The position numbers and the translations under genes were made by a program. From the NCBI RefSeq assembly GCF_901933205.1, contig NC_044574.1:6966733-7030732 (forward strand): DNA of 64,000 nt, read 5' to 3'. How positions within the stretch are numbered: position 1 is the stretch's first letter; each line of letters starts with the position of its first letter. The stretch is from Camarhynchus parvulus (lineage: Eukaryota > Chordata > Aves > Passeriformes > Thraupidae). Below the pieces are notes generated by a model that worked only from the letters and a program-made list of their open reading frames with translations, did no database searches and was not told where the DNA came from. Positions 49,786 to 61,300 of the stretch are shown in pieces.

Positions 49786-51369
49786 AGATATTATCATTAG
49801 CAGTTGTTCTGCATTCATGCTAAACCAGCTCTCCTTATCTTCTCTTTATCTTTGTTTAATCCCAGTATTCTGAACTGCACTGTCAACAAAATACCTCTTT
49901 TCCAATGAGAAAATTATTAATTTTCATGTGACTGAAACTAATGAATTTTTAGAACTTGGTTTCTTCTCCTTGATGTAACCTTGAGTCTGAATTTTCATGG
50001 TGTATATTATGCAGTTTGGGTATAATACCCCTATAATTTCTTTCCTGCTTAGTACTTATCTTCTCAAAATTAATCCCATCTTAGAAAAGCTTTTTGTCTT
50101 AGAATGTCTGCAAATAAATCACTGTATTCTTAGATAATGGAAATTGTCAGTGATTAAATTCAATTTGATAGGGTATGAGTGAAATTCCTCTGACTAGTTA
50201 TCAACAGTATCTTGATTTTAGGTTTGGATTTATCATTATATTTCCTACATTTACAGCTGCCTGTACTTTTCTTCAGTAGTTCTCCATTCTCCATATTTAT
50301 TTTTGCAGATTGTTTTCTGCAGGCTCGTGAATATATGGGTATTTGGCAGTGATTTTGTAACATATAATCAGAACTGAAAATTACAGTGATCCCATTTGTG
50401 TTATTATAGCTGAAGAATGTGTCAGACTTTCCATTTTAAACCTTATACTCTAAAGAATCTACAACTGGTCTTTCTTTACTGCCAAATATTTCTGCAAAAT
50501 TTTCAATAAGAATAATGCTATTTATTAGTTTGAAATTTTTCTCAGGATTTCTGGCAGCAAGTGTGAGGAGATAGCTTCTCCTGCAATCCAAAAAAAAAAA
50601 ATCTCTAATTTCCTGTTTCTTTATTCAGTGACTCCATTTTAGCCAAAAAAAAGTTAGATGGGTTTCTTTTTAAGGACCTGTAGTATTAATGCAGTAGTGG
50701 ATAAGAGGGATTACTTGAGAATGACTGGAATTATTTCCTTTCACTGGAAACATAATATGTTCCTTCAAGATAGTGCCAAGAGTTTTCTGCCAGAGGAACA
50801 AGAAAATGGATAAGAGAATCAGCTCTCTACTCTGGGCAGATTTATTTCTTTTTAAGGAAAATATCATCCAAAACAAACCAGACCTTCTCATGCTCCAGAG
50901 CATCCTCTAGATAAGGGGGCTGTAGCTGTAAAATAAGGAAGTGCTTGGCTAGAATTGGGGATAGGAACCTGAAGAAGAACCAAGGTGAGACTGGCCAGGA
51001 GATACTCACAGCAGCAGATTCATTAACATTTCCCACTGGCCTGATTAAAAGCCAAGATTCTGACTTTATGGCCCCTTGCAATGTCTCCAAACACTGCATA
51101 CGTGTCCTGCCTTCTCTTCTCCTTCTGCCTTCAGCAGGAGGAAAAAAACCTGCACAAATGTAGTAAAATTTGGCCTTCCAGCTTCTCAAACCTATTGGTG
51201 AAATAACAGACAATGGCAAAAGTCCATCCTAGAAAAGAATAGAGTGGGTGACTCCAAGTGTCCCTCACCTCATCACTCAAATTTTAACCTGTTCTGAATT
51301 TCCAGCCCTTCGTTCTGCCCAAGGCAGCGTAATTGAATTTCCTTTGAGTTTCAGCTGCCGGTTTACCAT

Positions 51370-51405
51370 CAGCTCCTGGGGGACCTTGGGCAAGTGGTAA
51401 AAGCC
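51370..51405 (+). mobile_element. Possible MIR-type SINE core remnant
   Basis: The run CTGCCGGTTTACCATCAGCT then GGGACCTTGGGCAAGTGG parallels the MIR core CTGCCACTTACTAGCTGTGTGACCTTGGGCAAGTC. It is slightly better than the copy at 48490 but equally short. Assignment rests on one motif plus spacing. Confidence 0.38.
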
Positions 51406-54283
51406 AGGTTTCCAGCAAAGCTGGGAAATTCCAGCACCCTCAGAGAGCAGGAAGACAGGTCAGCTTGCTGTGGTTTGGTGAGCTCAGCCCTGAACACTTT
51501 GGCCCTGGCTATATTTAGGCTTTGAGGCTATCAGAGATGGCTCTCTAGCACAGAGAAGGAAGAAATGCCAAGAAGCTTTGCCATGTCTTCACTATCTCCA
51601 TTTACAAACAGGATATTGCAAGACCTCAGTCCTATGGGAATTGGTTGTGCTGTAGGAGAACTGTAGAAAATGTACTGTAGGAAGAAGACAGACTTCAAGC
51701 TCCATTCTGGTGATGCAGAACTCTTGGGACTGTAAATAAGTCAGAAACCTTGTGAGAATATTCCTGGTTCTGAGGATCTCTCAGTTTTCTTTCCACTAAC
51801 GAATGGAAATCCTACAAAATGGAATTTTGCCTCCTGGTGTTCGGACACATCCAGTTTTGTCCTACTTAGTCAGAAAGATTTCTTGCTGAGCTGGGGTGGT
51901 GGGGGGTGGTTTGCCACTTAATTTGCATAAAATGCTGAGGATTAGAAGAACTCAGCTCTCAGTATACTTTAATCATATCATTTACATAACTTTTTAAAAG
52001 AAAATAGTAGTTATGAAGACTGTGAGATAACACATGCCAGTTTTTCCACTATGAAATGCATCCTGCTGTCAGTATTTCCATTCACTCTCATTGCCTATAA
52101 TCACAGGCAGTGGGAATAAACTCTGGAAGTCTCGCCTTCGGTGGATGGACTCCAAGCCTCAGCATGGCATGTCTGACATGACACATATGGAATATTCATT
52201 GCCTTTGAACCAAAACCTGCAAGGAGAGGTTCTCTAGAGCTGCAGACAGAGAAGCTGCCAGCAAATGGGAATGAGAGCTGGAAGTAAAGAATGAGGAAAC
52301 TTCAAAACCTCTCTCCTCTGCTCTCTCGGGTGATTCCCTGGCTGCTCTGTTAGATCCTCAGCATCAGAGTGGCAGGTATTAAAGCAACCTGAAATATTTG
52401 TATAAAAAATGGACAAGGCAAAAATCCCTGCCCTAAAAGGCACTGCCCTGAAACTCTTTCCTCACATCTCCAAGACATCTGATGCCATTAAGTGAGCTCA
52501 CATTACCGAAAATTGATCCATATTGTCCTGCCAAGGGCCATGTTGGATATTCTACAACAGGTAACCTGTGCTTTAGAAAGGGAAGAGGACTCAGTGGTGG
52601 GCTGGCACCACAGCACACTGTGTTGGAAGTTGGCTGGCTTAAAAAGACGTGGAGGAACCTGCCTTTGGTGATGAAGGAACATTTTTAAGAAGTTGTCTAC
52701 AAAGCCATCACTGACTCGCTGGCATCCCAGTGTATTGCATTCAGGGAGCAAATTAAAACCCCTGACTCCAGAGTACAGACCTACAGCTCTGCCTCCCCGG
52801 GCTAAGAGCTCACTCCTGAATAAAACACTGTAGTTGCAAGGATTGCTTTTTACCTGCAAACTTTGCATTGGAAACCCTCATGTATGTGGCCCAAGCTAAA
52901 CAGAGAGAGTTCATAAGCTTTAGGGGGTAGCATATTCCATATTTTCCCTGCAGTTTATTGGCAAATTAATTCTAATACATTCAAATTACATCATGAAGTT
53001 TAATGTAAAGATATTTCATGAAGGGTGCCTTAATAGGGTGTGAAAACCTGATGAAGGGTAATTCAGAGGGAACTGCTTGGCCCATCTCCTATTTACTTGG
53101 AAACATTACTGCCTTAAAAAACCCTTAAAAATATTACTTATTTTTATGGCTCAAAACCCTTTAATTTGAAGATTTTTATGACTCCCTTACAATACACATC
53201 GATTTAAATAATGTTTTAAACTAAAACGGATCATTTACTGCCAACTGTGCTTCAGGCATATCATTGATTAGTCCAAGTGTGATAAAACAACCTTGTTTTT
53301 ATTCATACTTTAAGAGAATAATAAAACCTGCATACTTGAAAATACTGAAGCCATATCTTGGCCCAGAGCTATTTAACTATGAATTATTCACATCTAGTTT
53401 ATTTTTTTTTCTTTTAAATTCATGAATCCCCAGAATGGTTTTGTAAAGTGTATCAGTGAAACCGTGCTTCTAATTATTAAAGAGAGTGTGGAGGAATCAG
53501 AATGAATCATGTATGTAAAGGGGTCATTTTTTATTTGTCTTCCTTTGCAAGCCACTGTGAATCTCCTTTGAAATTAGTTATTCAGTATTCTCACTATATT
53601 TTAATTTGTAGTCCACTGAGAGAGAATATAGAGAGATCTACTTTTTTCAAATTACTTCTGCAAACAAACTTATTCTCACATGCTGTAACACTGGAACTGC
53701 TTAAACATAGGGATATTTAGGGATTTCACAGAAAAATGACTTTTAGCCTACTGCCCAGAACTGGCCTGGAGTGATCAGAGGAAATTACTGAAATAAAAAG
53801 AATTTTTTTTGCATCTTGATAAGAAACTGTTCCAGTAACAGTAATAGGGTGTCTATCTGGATATCACACTGCTGCAAGTGGGACTTTTTCCTTAACTGTT
53901 GCAAAATGTCATAGCCAAAAATATCTTTTGTAAGTGAAAGAACCCAAACATTCATCTGACTCTTGCAATCCTTCCATCCAGTGTAACCTTACAATGCTTC
54001 CTGCTCACCATGGTCTGAACCCTAACAGTGGAAAGAATGAGACTGAGATAAAACTTTCTTCTTCCACAAGAATTCTACTGAATTTCAGTAGAACATCAGC
54101 AAATCCCTTCATTTCAGTGCACCACCAGTCCCTACACAAACACACACACAAAAGACTTTGTTTTTATTTGGAGCATAAACTCTTCGATCTACAAAGCGCT
54201 TTTCTCTGTGTGGTACTCAGTGTAATTCTGCACTTGGTAAATACAGATTTTTTTTTTCCTTGTACAACTGCAGAAAACTATAT

Positions 54284-54690
54284 GGGTTGAAAGGACATCA
54301 TCTAGCCCAAAAAAAGAGTTCAGAGCAGGTCCAGCTAGGTAAGCCTATACAAAATACTTTTTGAGTTTTGCATATATCCAAAGCTGGTGTTTGCAAATCT
54401 CTCTAAAATCCACCTCATGATGAAAACTCTTCTCCTTTTATCACAGTTTCTTCTCTTTCAGCTAAAGTCCATGGTCACAGGACTCCAAGTTTGTCCTCTC
54501 CATACTCTCAATTCGGTTGCAGCAAGATCTCCTCTTGCCATCTCTGGCATGTTCTCCAGCCCCTTGACCATCCAGGTAAGATGATGTTTTCAAGGTTCTC
54601 CTGATGTTTTACCTGAAGGTTTTCCTCTCCTTCAAATATATTTGTAACCAGGCCCTCAGAGTTGAGTACAGCTGCCAGAGCTGCACACCA
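54284..54690 (-). mobile_element. Probable old CR1 LINE 3' portion
   Basis: The plus strand starts GGGTTGAAAGGACATCATCT then AGCCC and AGAGCAGGTCCAGCTAGG, which mirrors the reverse complement of a CR1 tail (GGTTGGAAGGGAC...ATCATCTAGTCC...GAGCAGG). Further in, TGTTCTCCAGCCCCTTGACC matches the CR1 antisense block TCCAGCCCCTTGATCAT. Intervening sequence is strongly diverged and the terminal ATTCTGTG repeats are absent, so the limits are soft. Confidence 0.5.
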
Positions 54691-57600
54691 AAAATGTTGC
54701 TGTGTCTGCGTGGCTGCCACACCCACAGAATACACTGAGCAGTAAGAGAGAGGAAACAGAAAAATTAAGGGTTCCTGGAGGAAGGGGCAAGCAGCAGACA
54801 GTAAGGAATGGCCTTAGATGCTGATTGCCAACTTGAAAGAAACACCTCCAGATAGCCAGAGCAGATTAAATGGTCCTGTGGAAAGAAAACCCAAAATTAT
54901 GGAGAGTTGAAGATACTCAAACATCAACAATTCACTGATCACAAGTGCCACCTTATGCCATCCAGTCTTACAAATACTAAAATTATAAACAAAAAGATAT
55001 TACAAAAAGGCATTAGCACACTGTATGGAGTTCCTAATGGATCTATGCTGAGATTTGAAATACTCACAGTTCTTTCTAGGACTTACAAATTTATCTGAAT
55101 ATTTGTTACTGAAGATGACACTTAAGTGTTTTCTAAGGCTAGAAAATGCCAAGAAACAGCACAGAGCTTGCAACAATGAAAAATGAGAAGAATCCAACCT
55201 TTTAACTTGGCTTCAAGGCCACATGTGATTGCACTCTCCAGATGTATCTGCCATACTGGGCTTAGCACAAGATTAGTCTGGAAGAATTGTGTCTTTTCTC
55301 ACTTTTACTCCACAGCCAGATGGGTTAGAGGACTTGTCTGAGATGGAGAAAGCTCACATTTAAGTTAAAACCTTTTCACTGCATGGCTCTCTTTCTAGAA
55401 TAAAGGCAATTCTTCTGTACATGGTTACAAGCAAATGTCTGTAAGTCTGTGAAATATCTGTAGGAAAGATTTAGAAGTATCAATGGACAACAAAAATGGG
55501 TCTTCAAGGTGCTAAGAGTGGAAGATTTAAGTTTTTTTACATTCTCTTGGGAATCCAGTGCCAGGTGTTAATCTTTAAGCAGGCATTAACCTCCTCACTA
55601 CAGAATTGCATGTTTTGAAAAAAAATCTCAGCCCCTGATTCAAGTTATCAAAATCTATGTGCCTCAAATTCTATGTGATTTAGTCCCAACACGATGATGT
55701 GAATTCTCTGCACAGTTTGAGGCAAACCAAGCCATGTGTTTGAATACTTTCACCAAGGGAGTCAAACAACAGAGGTATTCTCACCTCATTGACATTTTCC
55801 TAGTTTTATTTGGCTCATGAAGCATTAAAATGCTGAAATTGGAAAGCAAAAATGATTTTAAGCTGCTGGACATGATGAAAAACAATGCTTTCGAGTAGCA
55901 TGATGAATTTTTTGGTAGTAATTAGACATTAATAGTAGGTTTGTATACTTAATAAAGTTTGTATAGCCAATTTGCACTTTATAAAGTGCACTCCATTGTT
56001 CTGGAGTGTGGCCCTGATTTGGACTTTATGAAGCATGCAGGAGGCAGTACAGACTTTATGAAGTCCACATTGAGGATAAGTATCAAATTAAGTAGGAAAA
56101 GCACACCAAGCTCTGATATGTGGCTTGGAAACTCATGCCTGCCTGCCTGCCTGAGTTGTCACTGAGGTCACCCTGGGGCACACAAATCCCCACAAATTCC
56201 CACTATAAAGGCAACCAAAGTATCCAAATGTGACTTCTGCCAACCACAGGCAAAGAGGCTGTGCACCTGAGTGCAGTCTTGTGCTTGAGTATTAGACAAG
56301 TACATTCCTCCTTGATGTCTTGACCCCTTTTGATGTGCATCATGTTTTTTCTTCAGTGAGGGCACATTGGTTCTGAATGCCTGTTCTTTAAGTTTTAAAT
56401 TGGACAAAATTTACTATACCAGAAAGAAAACCCTGCTCAGTGAAAGGCAACAGATTTTGGCTCCAAAATCACACTAATTGGGCAGGTTACTTTTTCTTCC
56501 TTCTCCCCACACCTTCATGATTTCCCGTGCAAATCAAAGTTTGCAACTCTCCTTTCAAAACACTACAAATACTTTAATGTCTTCTTGTAAATATAATCTA
56601 GATTGAGTTTGGTTTATATTGTAGATAGAGAATGAAACTTCCCTAACGAAAGTTCCCTTTTTTTCTTTGTTTTAATTTCTCAATGCATGGGTTGCCAGTG
56701 AAATACAGAAACCAGATGGTTTATTAAAAACAGACACAAAAAAATTATCAGCTCTAAACTTGCATGGATTTTTTGCCCTATTTAACAAGATTATAATCTA
56801 ATCCCTATTGATTAGATTATTTTAACTCACTTTTGAGGAAAACTGGCCATTCAGATTCATATTTTGATTGATCACTCCACAAAGCCTCTTAGTTTACAAA
56901 TTGGTCATTTCAGAATTATAGTTTTAGTTGTCTTGCATGCAGCAGCTTAGCAGGGTTTGGGTTGCTATGCTGTGAACTCTGGAAAGGATTTTTTCCTTTA
57001 TAACCCAAAAATTATTTCAAGTATGGCATTGCAATGCTGATGAGACAATCTTTCCAGCTACCAAATCCATGAGCTAAGATGATTGATTTTATCTAGCTTA
57101 AATCAGTATGAAATTGATTAAATGACCTGGCAAATTCTGTCATTCAGCTTGAGAGAGACAAATCCAGCACGATGTTCCAACAGCTGCTTCATTGCTTGTC
57201 CATTACTTAACAACTGAAATACAGCAGTTTGTGTATGACTGGGAGAGGCACAGATATTGTTTTAGAGCATCATTATGAGTCTGGTAAATAGGTTTAGACT
57301 AAGGATATGAACACAAACTCACTGTAATGTCATGTAGCAGGGTTTAAAGGGCTCATGATTGGCAGCATAACTGATTGTATTGACCAAAAGAGCCGAGGAC
57401 ATCTGGCTTCCTAGCCCTACAGCTGAAAGACCATATGTTATAAAAAATACAGTGTGAGAGGGGAAAAGACAGTTGTAGACTGATATAAACGAGGAGAGGT
57501 CAAAGCTAACACAAGTCCAATCCTGTCACCAATGTTGCTCCAACAAGGCATGAGTGATGTAGGGCTGTTGGGCAATGCAGAAGTGTTGTTGTCTTGTAAA

Positions 57601-59769
57601 CCAACACATAGTTGAGCTGATGGCTGAATATTGGTGAAAGCCTCAGGGACCCCTCTACTTCACATGATGATGAGAAGAAAAACAGTTTACAAATGCCTAC
57701 ATCTTACTAAAAGTGTCCCATGTTTGTACCTTCAGCTGTTCCACCAAGCTTCAAGTGAGTACGATGTAATTATTTAAGAACAAATAAGGGCATATTGCAA
57801 TTTTCAACAGCAATCCCAGTTTTCCCTGCTTACAGCTCTGGAAACAATGCATCCATTCAAATTCATGGCAAGCCCTCCATTCACTCATAATTTACCGTTT
57901 GGTGCCCTTTTTTCAAATGCTAATGTCAAAGTTGAGGTCATAAACATAAAATCCTTTCCTTTGCTGTTCACAAAAAGGCATAGCAATTTTATAAGCCCTT
58001 CTTACAATATGGGCTGAAAAATAAGCAAAACTTCCACTGGATTAGGAAAATAATTTATTTTTATACATAAAATAAGAAGTGAAGATGTTGTTTTACATAA
58101 GACCAAGTGCTACAGGCTGGTGTATTTTTCCTTTTTGCCAGCAACCAATGAAAAGGAAGATATATTGAAAATACTGTATGAAAATTGTGCTCAAGAAAGG
58201 AGGGAAGTAGAGATCTTTGCTCTCTCAAAGTCACAATAATACTTTCAAGGGCAAAAGAAACAAAATTCACACCAAGTTGGCTGGAATTTTGAAATGTGCT
58301 AACTCAGCATACTGCTGAAGTTTCTACTGAATTGAGCACTTTTTATTCTTTGAAACAAACATCTGTGATTCAGTGTGATAGATTTCAGTATAGTTAGACA
58401 ATACAACAAGATGTTTTTTAGAGGAAAACATCAGTATGAATGAATGCTTCTTGCAAGCTCCCACACTTCTAATTTTATTGAATAATAGATTTCTCTGCAG
58501 ATTATTCCTACCAAAAGAATAATCTTTTATGTTATTAAGTGAAGTCAACAGAGCAGGTAAAGGGGTAATTTTTTACCAATATATGGTATCAACAGTTTTC
58601 AATTGGAATTTTTACACGAAGCTACAGCATTTGTGTATGTCAATGGTCTAAGGTTACTTAATACATTGACTTGAAAGCTGCCAAGGCACAAAATGTAGTG
58701 CAGCCAAGCACTTCACTGCAAGCCACAAAATAATTCACTTCTATTGCTTGTTTTCACAGGTACAGTTAATCAAAGTAGCACTAAACAAGAGCAAGGACAG
58801 GGTGGGGGGAAAGCAAATTAATTTCAGAATCCTTAGGAAACAGATATTATTTTCCACTTCCCAAGATAATTAACAAATATGATCCCCAAGCTTGAATCAG
58901 TTTCAGTCTTGGACTTCTAATATTTTCCTAATCAAATTAGTCCCAAACACTAGCTATGTGTGGCATTTTACAGTTCTTTCCCCAGACTTCATAAATGATT
59001 TTATGCAATATGGGTCCCAAATCAGACAACTGCTTTAATTTCAAGGAGCACAGGCTGTAAGCAGAACACATGGTCATTACTCCTTGCAATCCCAGACCCA
59101 CCATCCTCAAGGAAGCGTTAAAGTTCTCAAGATACTTGCAAAAGACCATTGCATAACACTTAATTTAGTGTTCAGTAATAATTTCGTCAGTGGGTTCCAA
59201 TGATAAAGTGGATACAGATGTTCATTAGCAATGGGAACACAGGCAAACAATGAAGCATTCCAAGAAGCTGCTACAACAGAGAAGTCCAAGGCTGACCATC
59301 ACGTGCTGCAGAGTCACAAACATCTCTCTTTAGACAAAAAAAAAGAAATCTGACCAATCCACCACCCATAGGAATCCAAACTGGATGTTCTCCTTCTGCC
59401 CATATGTCAAGAGTTAGGCTATTTTGTACTGCATATCTTTAAATCTCAGCGGCCTAAGACATGTCTGGAAGTGTCCAAAAGGATGTGGCACTTGGGGATA
59501 ATATTATTCTAAGCATGCAGAAACGTTTGCAGCCTTCCAGCCAACCAGGATTTGCTCCTACACATCTTTTCATACAAACAGGCTTTCCTACCACCCCTTT
59601 TCCCAAAAAATGTCTGCTGGCTGAGAGGCAGGGATTCAGAGCCTGGCTTTGCTGATCTTATTTCTGGCAGCAACAATAGGTAATGAGAAAGATTCCTCTT
59701 GGGGCCTTTTCCAGAGGTATTCTCTCTCCCAGCTTCCCAGTGGAGGGGGTAAACACAAAGAGGATCATC
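54691..59769. other. Unique AT-rich DNA, no gene seen
   Basis: No coding region was recognised. A GCCT tetranucleotide run of four copies is at about 56136-56151. An 11-bp-stem perfect hairpin is at 56793-56820. Around 57840-57990 a compact block contains ATGCTAAT (octamer-like) and GAGGTCA (nuclear-receptor half-site-like) words close together, which is compatible with an enhancer but not evidence of one. Confidence 0.55.
56793..56820. repeat. Perfect 11-bp inverted repeat, 6-base loop
   Basis: ATAATCTAATC (56793-56803) is matched by its reverse complement at 56810-56820. The paired arms bring two TAATC/GATTA homeodomain-type words into mirror arrangement. Confidence 0.85.
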
Positions 59770-60195
59770 TGCAGGGAGCGAGAGCTTCGTTTGTCACGTC
59801 AGACATGCCGGGCTCTATCCCTGTCCTCTGGAGGGAATCATTCACATGGAGAAGATTAGCCCAAAGGATTAGCATGCAGCCGGATTATCCACACACACGG
59901 CTCAGCCAGCTAATAAATCAGCACCTTTATACATGTTTTGCCTTTTAACCTCCCGATTTCCAGACTTCTGATATTCATCCCTTTGAGCATCACCGTATTT
60001 CAGGGGATGATGAACGCCGGACGAAGAGGTGGTTTTGGCTGTTCTGGCGTGTCTGAGCCATTTCTCATCAGCCACAAGATGTCAGTGTTGCTGAATATGT
60101 TATTCTCACCTGCACCGAGGCATCGAGAGATACCGGAGGTGGCTGTCAACACCGGGCTCTATGCAGCAAGTCTAATAAAAAATCCACGACAAATA
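59770..60195. promoter_or_regulatory. CpG-enriched patch with GGATTA motifs; candidate enhancer/promoter
   Basis: About 17 CpGs fall in roughly 420 bp, for example in GGGAGCGAG, CACGTC, GCCGGG, GAACGCCGGACG, CACCGAGG, ATCGAGAG and TACCGG. Elsewhere in the window non-repeat CpGs are scarce. No CR1 or other known repeat explains this patch. At about 59860-59890 two GGATTA words, the core site of bicoid-class homeodomains (OTX, PITX, CRX), lie within 25 bp, and CTAATAAATCAGC follows nearby. There is no TATA box or convincing transcript start. A conserved, unmethylated enhancer or the promoter of a noncoding RNA are both possible. The 92-codon frame across it has no recognisable domain. Confidence 0.4.
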
Positions 60196-61220
60196 ACACA
60201 CAAGCAAAGGCAATAAAAATTTGGATAGCAAAGTGTGATTTGACCATAACAATGATAAGTAAAACTTGAACTGCATGGTAGCTGCTGCCACCTACTCCTA
60301 ATCCTTTTGTCTCTTTACAAACCCCAACTCATGAACCCGTGAGCTTGGTAGATGGTCCTTGCACAGCAACATCATCAGGAAAGGAGCAAGCAGAGATGAC
60401 ACCAGAACTGTTTCATCTTGAAACAGTCAGTCCATCCCTCCAGAAATGAGGCTGTCCACAAATCCTGGCTCTGCCCACTCTCACTAAACATGGTATCTCA
60501 AATTAAAGAACATGCCGATTTCTGTCTCCCTGTTTTACTCTTGGTATTTGCTTCCACACCCGTCTGGCTCTGGCAGCAAACTCTGCCCACATGGCTCTAT
60601 CATGGAGATCTTTCCATGCCCAGACTTGTTTCCTCTCTGTATCACCTCCCCAATTGTATGAGCACACATTTTTATACGGCAAAATCAGTTTCCTGGACTA
60701 TCTGGTTTTAAAACACCCTTTTCTCACACCCTTTCCTCTTTCCAACCCTTCCCAAAAGGTCAAGGTCAGGCAGAAAGAGAACTTTTGAACCAAGATTGTT
60801 TTGGGCTTAATGCATTGTGAAACTGCACCTCGGATTTCCTCTGCGGACCAACCGACCCATGTGTTGATTATTTTTCTGCTTCCTTCTTGGTTGCAGGAGA
60901 TTTGCTTCACCAAACACTGGCTTGACTTCCACTTCTAAGTATAGCAGAACATGGGTACATTTAGCATGAGAATTCCTGTTTACATTGTTTGCTGCCATTC
61001 ATGTCCTCTGAACTTGTTTAGTTTTGGAATCACAGGAAACATGACTTTGGTGGGAGTGGAGACAGGACTGTTCACTGTGCAAAAAATTTTAGATGAACAG
61101 AGACCGATGAATTCATACTCACTTGAAATTAAAAAAATATGCAGTGGCAACATGGTTATTTGAGCTCACAAGTAGACACTTTAATACATTTGATCTGTCT
61201 CTACATTCTTTTAACAACTG
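60196..61220. other. Unique DNA, nothing recognised
   Basis: Sequence between the CpG-enriched patch and the CR1 tail. The short frames (such as 60418-60711, 97 codons) lack motifs, and no repeats were noticed. Confidence 0.5.
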
Positions 61221-61300
61221 GAATCATAGAACAGTTTGGGTTGGAAGGGACCTCAAAGATCATCTAATTCCACCCTTGGTGCTACAGGCAGGGACACGAA
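61221..61300 (-). mobile_element. CR1 LINE 3'-end fragment
   Basis: GAATCATAGA, then CAGTTTGGGTTGGAAGGGAC, CTCAAAGATCATCTAATTCC and ACAGGCAGGGACAC reproduce the reverse complement of the CR1 3' tail (GTCCCTGCC...GATGATCTTTAAGGTCCCTTCC...ATTCTATGATTC). Only about 80 bp remain. It appears to be the same subfamily as the fragment at 4754-4850. Confidence 0.9.

Larger units (their letters stand above)
39856..54283. other. Unique DNA, no confident gene
   Basis: Long gene-free stretch. It holds several short-repeat features listed separately: 41743-41795, 46972-46993 and 49757-49785. An ATTT-rich low-complexity tract is at about 42898-42933 and there are two MIR-like fragments. Segment 41590-41710 is dense in TAATT/ATTAAT homeodomain-type cores. 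The ATG frame at 46154-46630 (158 codons) has no domain, no splice context and no conserved-looking composition. Overlapping frames at 47743-48561 in all three phases reflect local lack of stop codons. Confidence 0.55.

Noticed and set aside
50842..51219. 125-codon minus-strand frame with an acidic/Trp-containing C-terminus
   Set aside because: No domain, no exon boundaries and a low-complexity Arg/Lys stretch; fits chance.
52482..52688. Open frame ending near a CAACAG/GTAACC donor-like site
   Set aside because: The donor lies inside the frame and there is no convincing acceptor upstream; no recognisable product.
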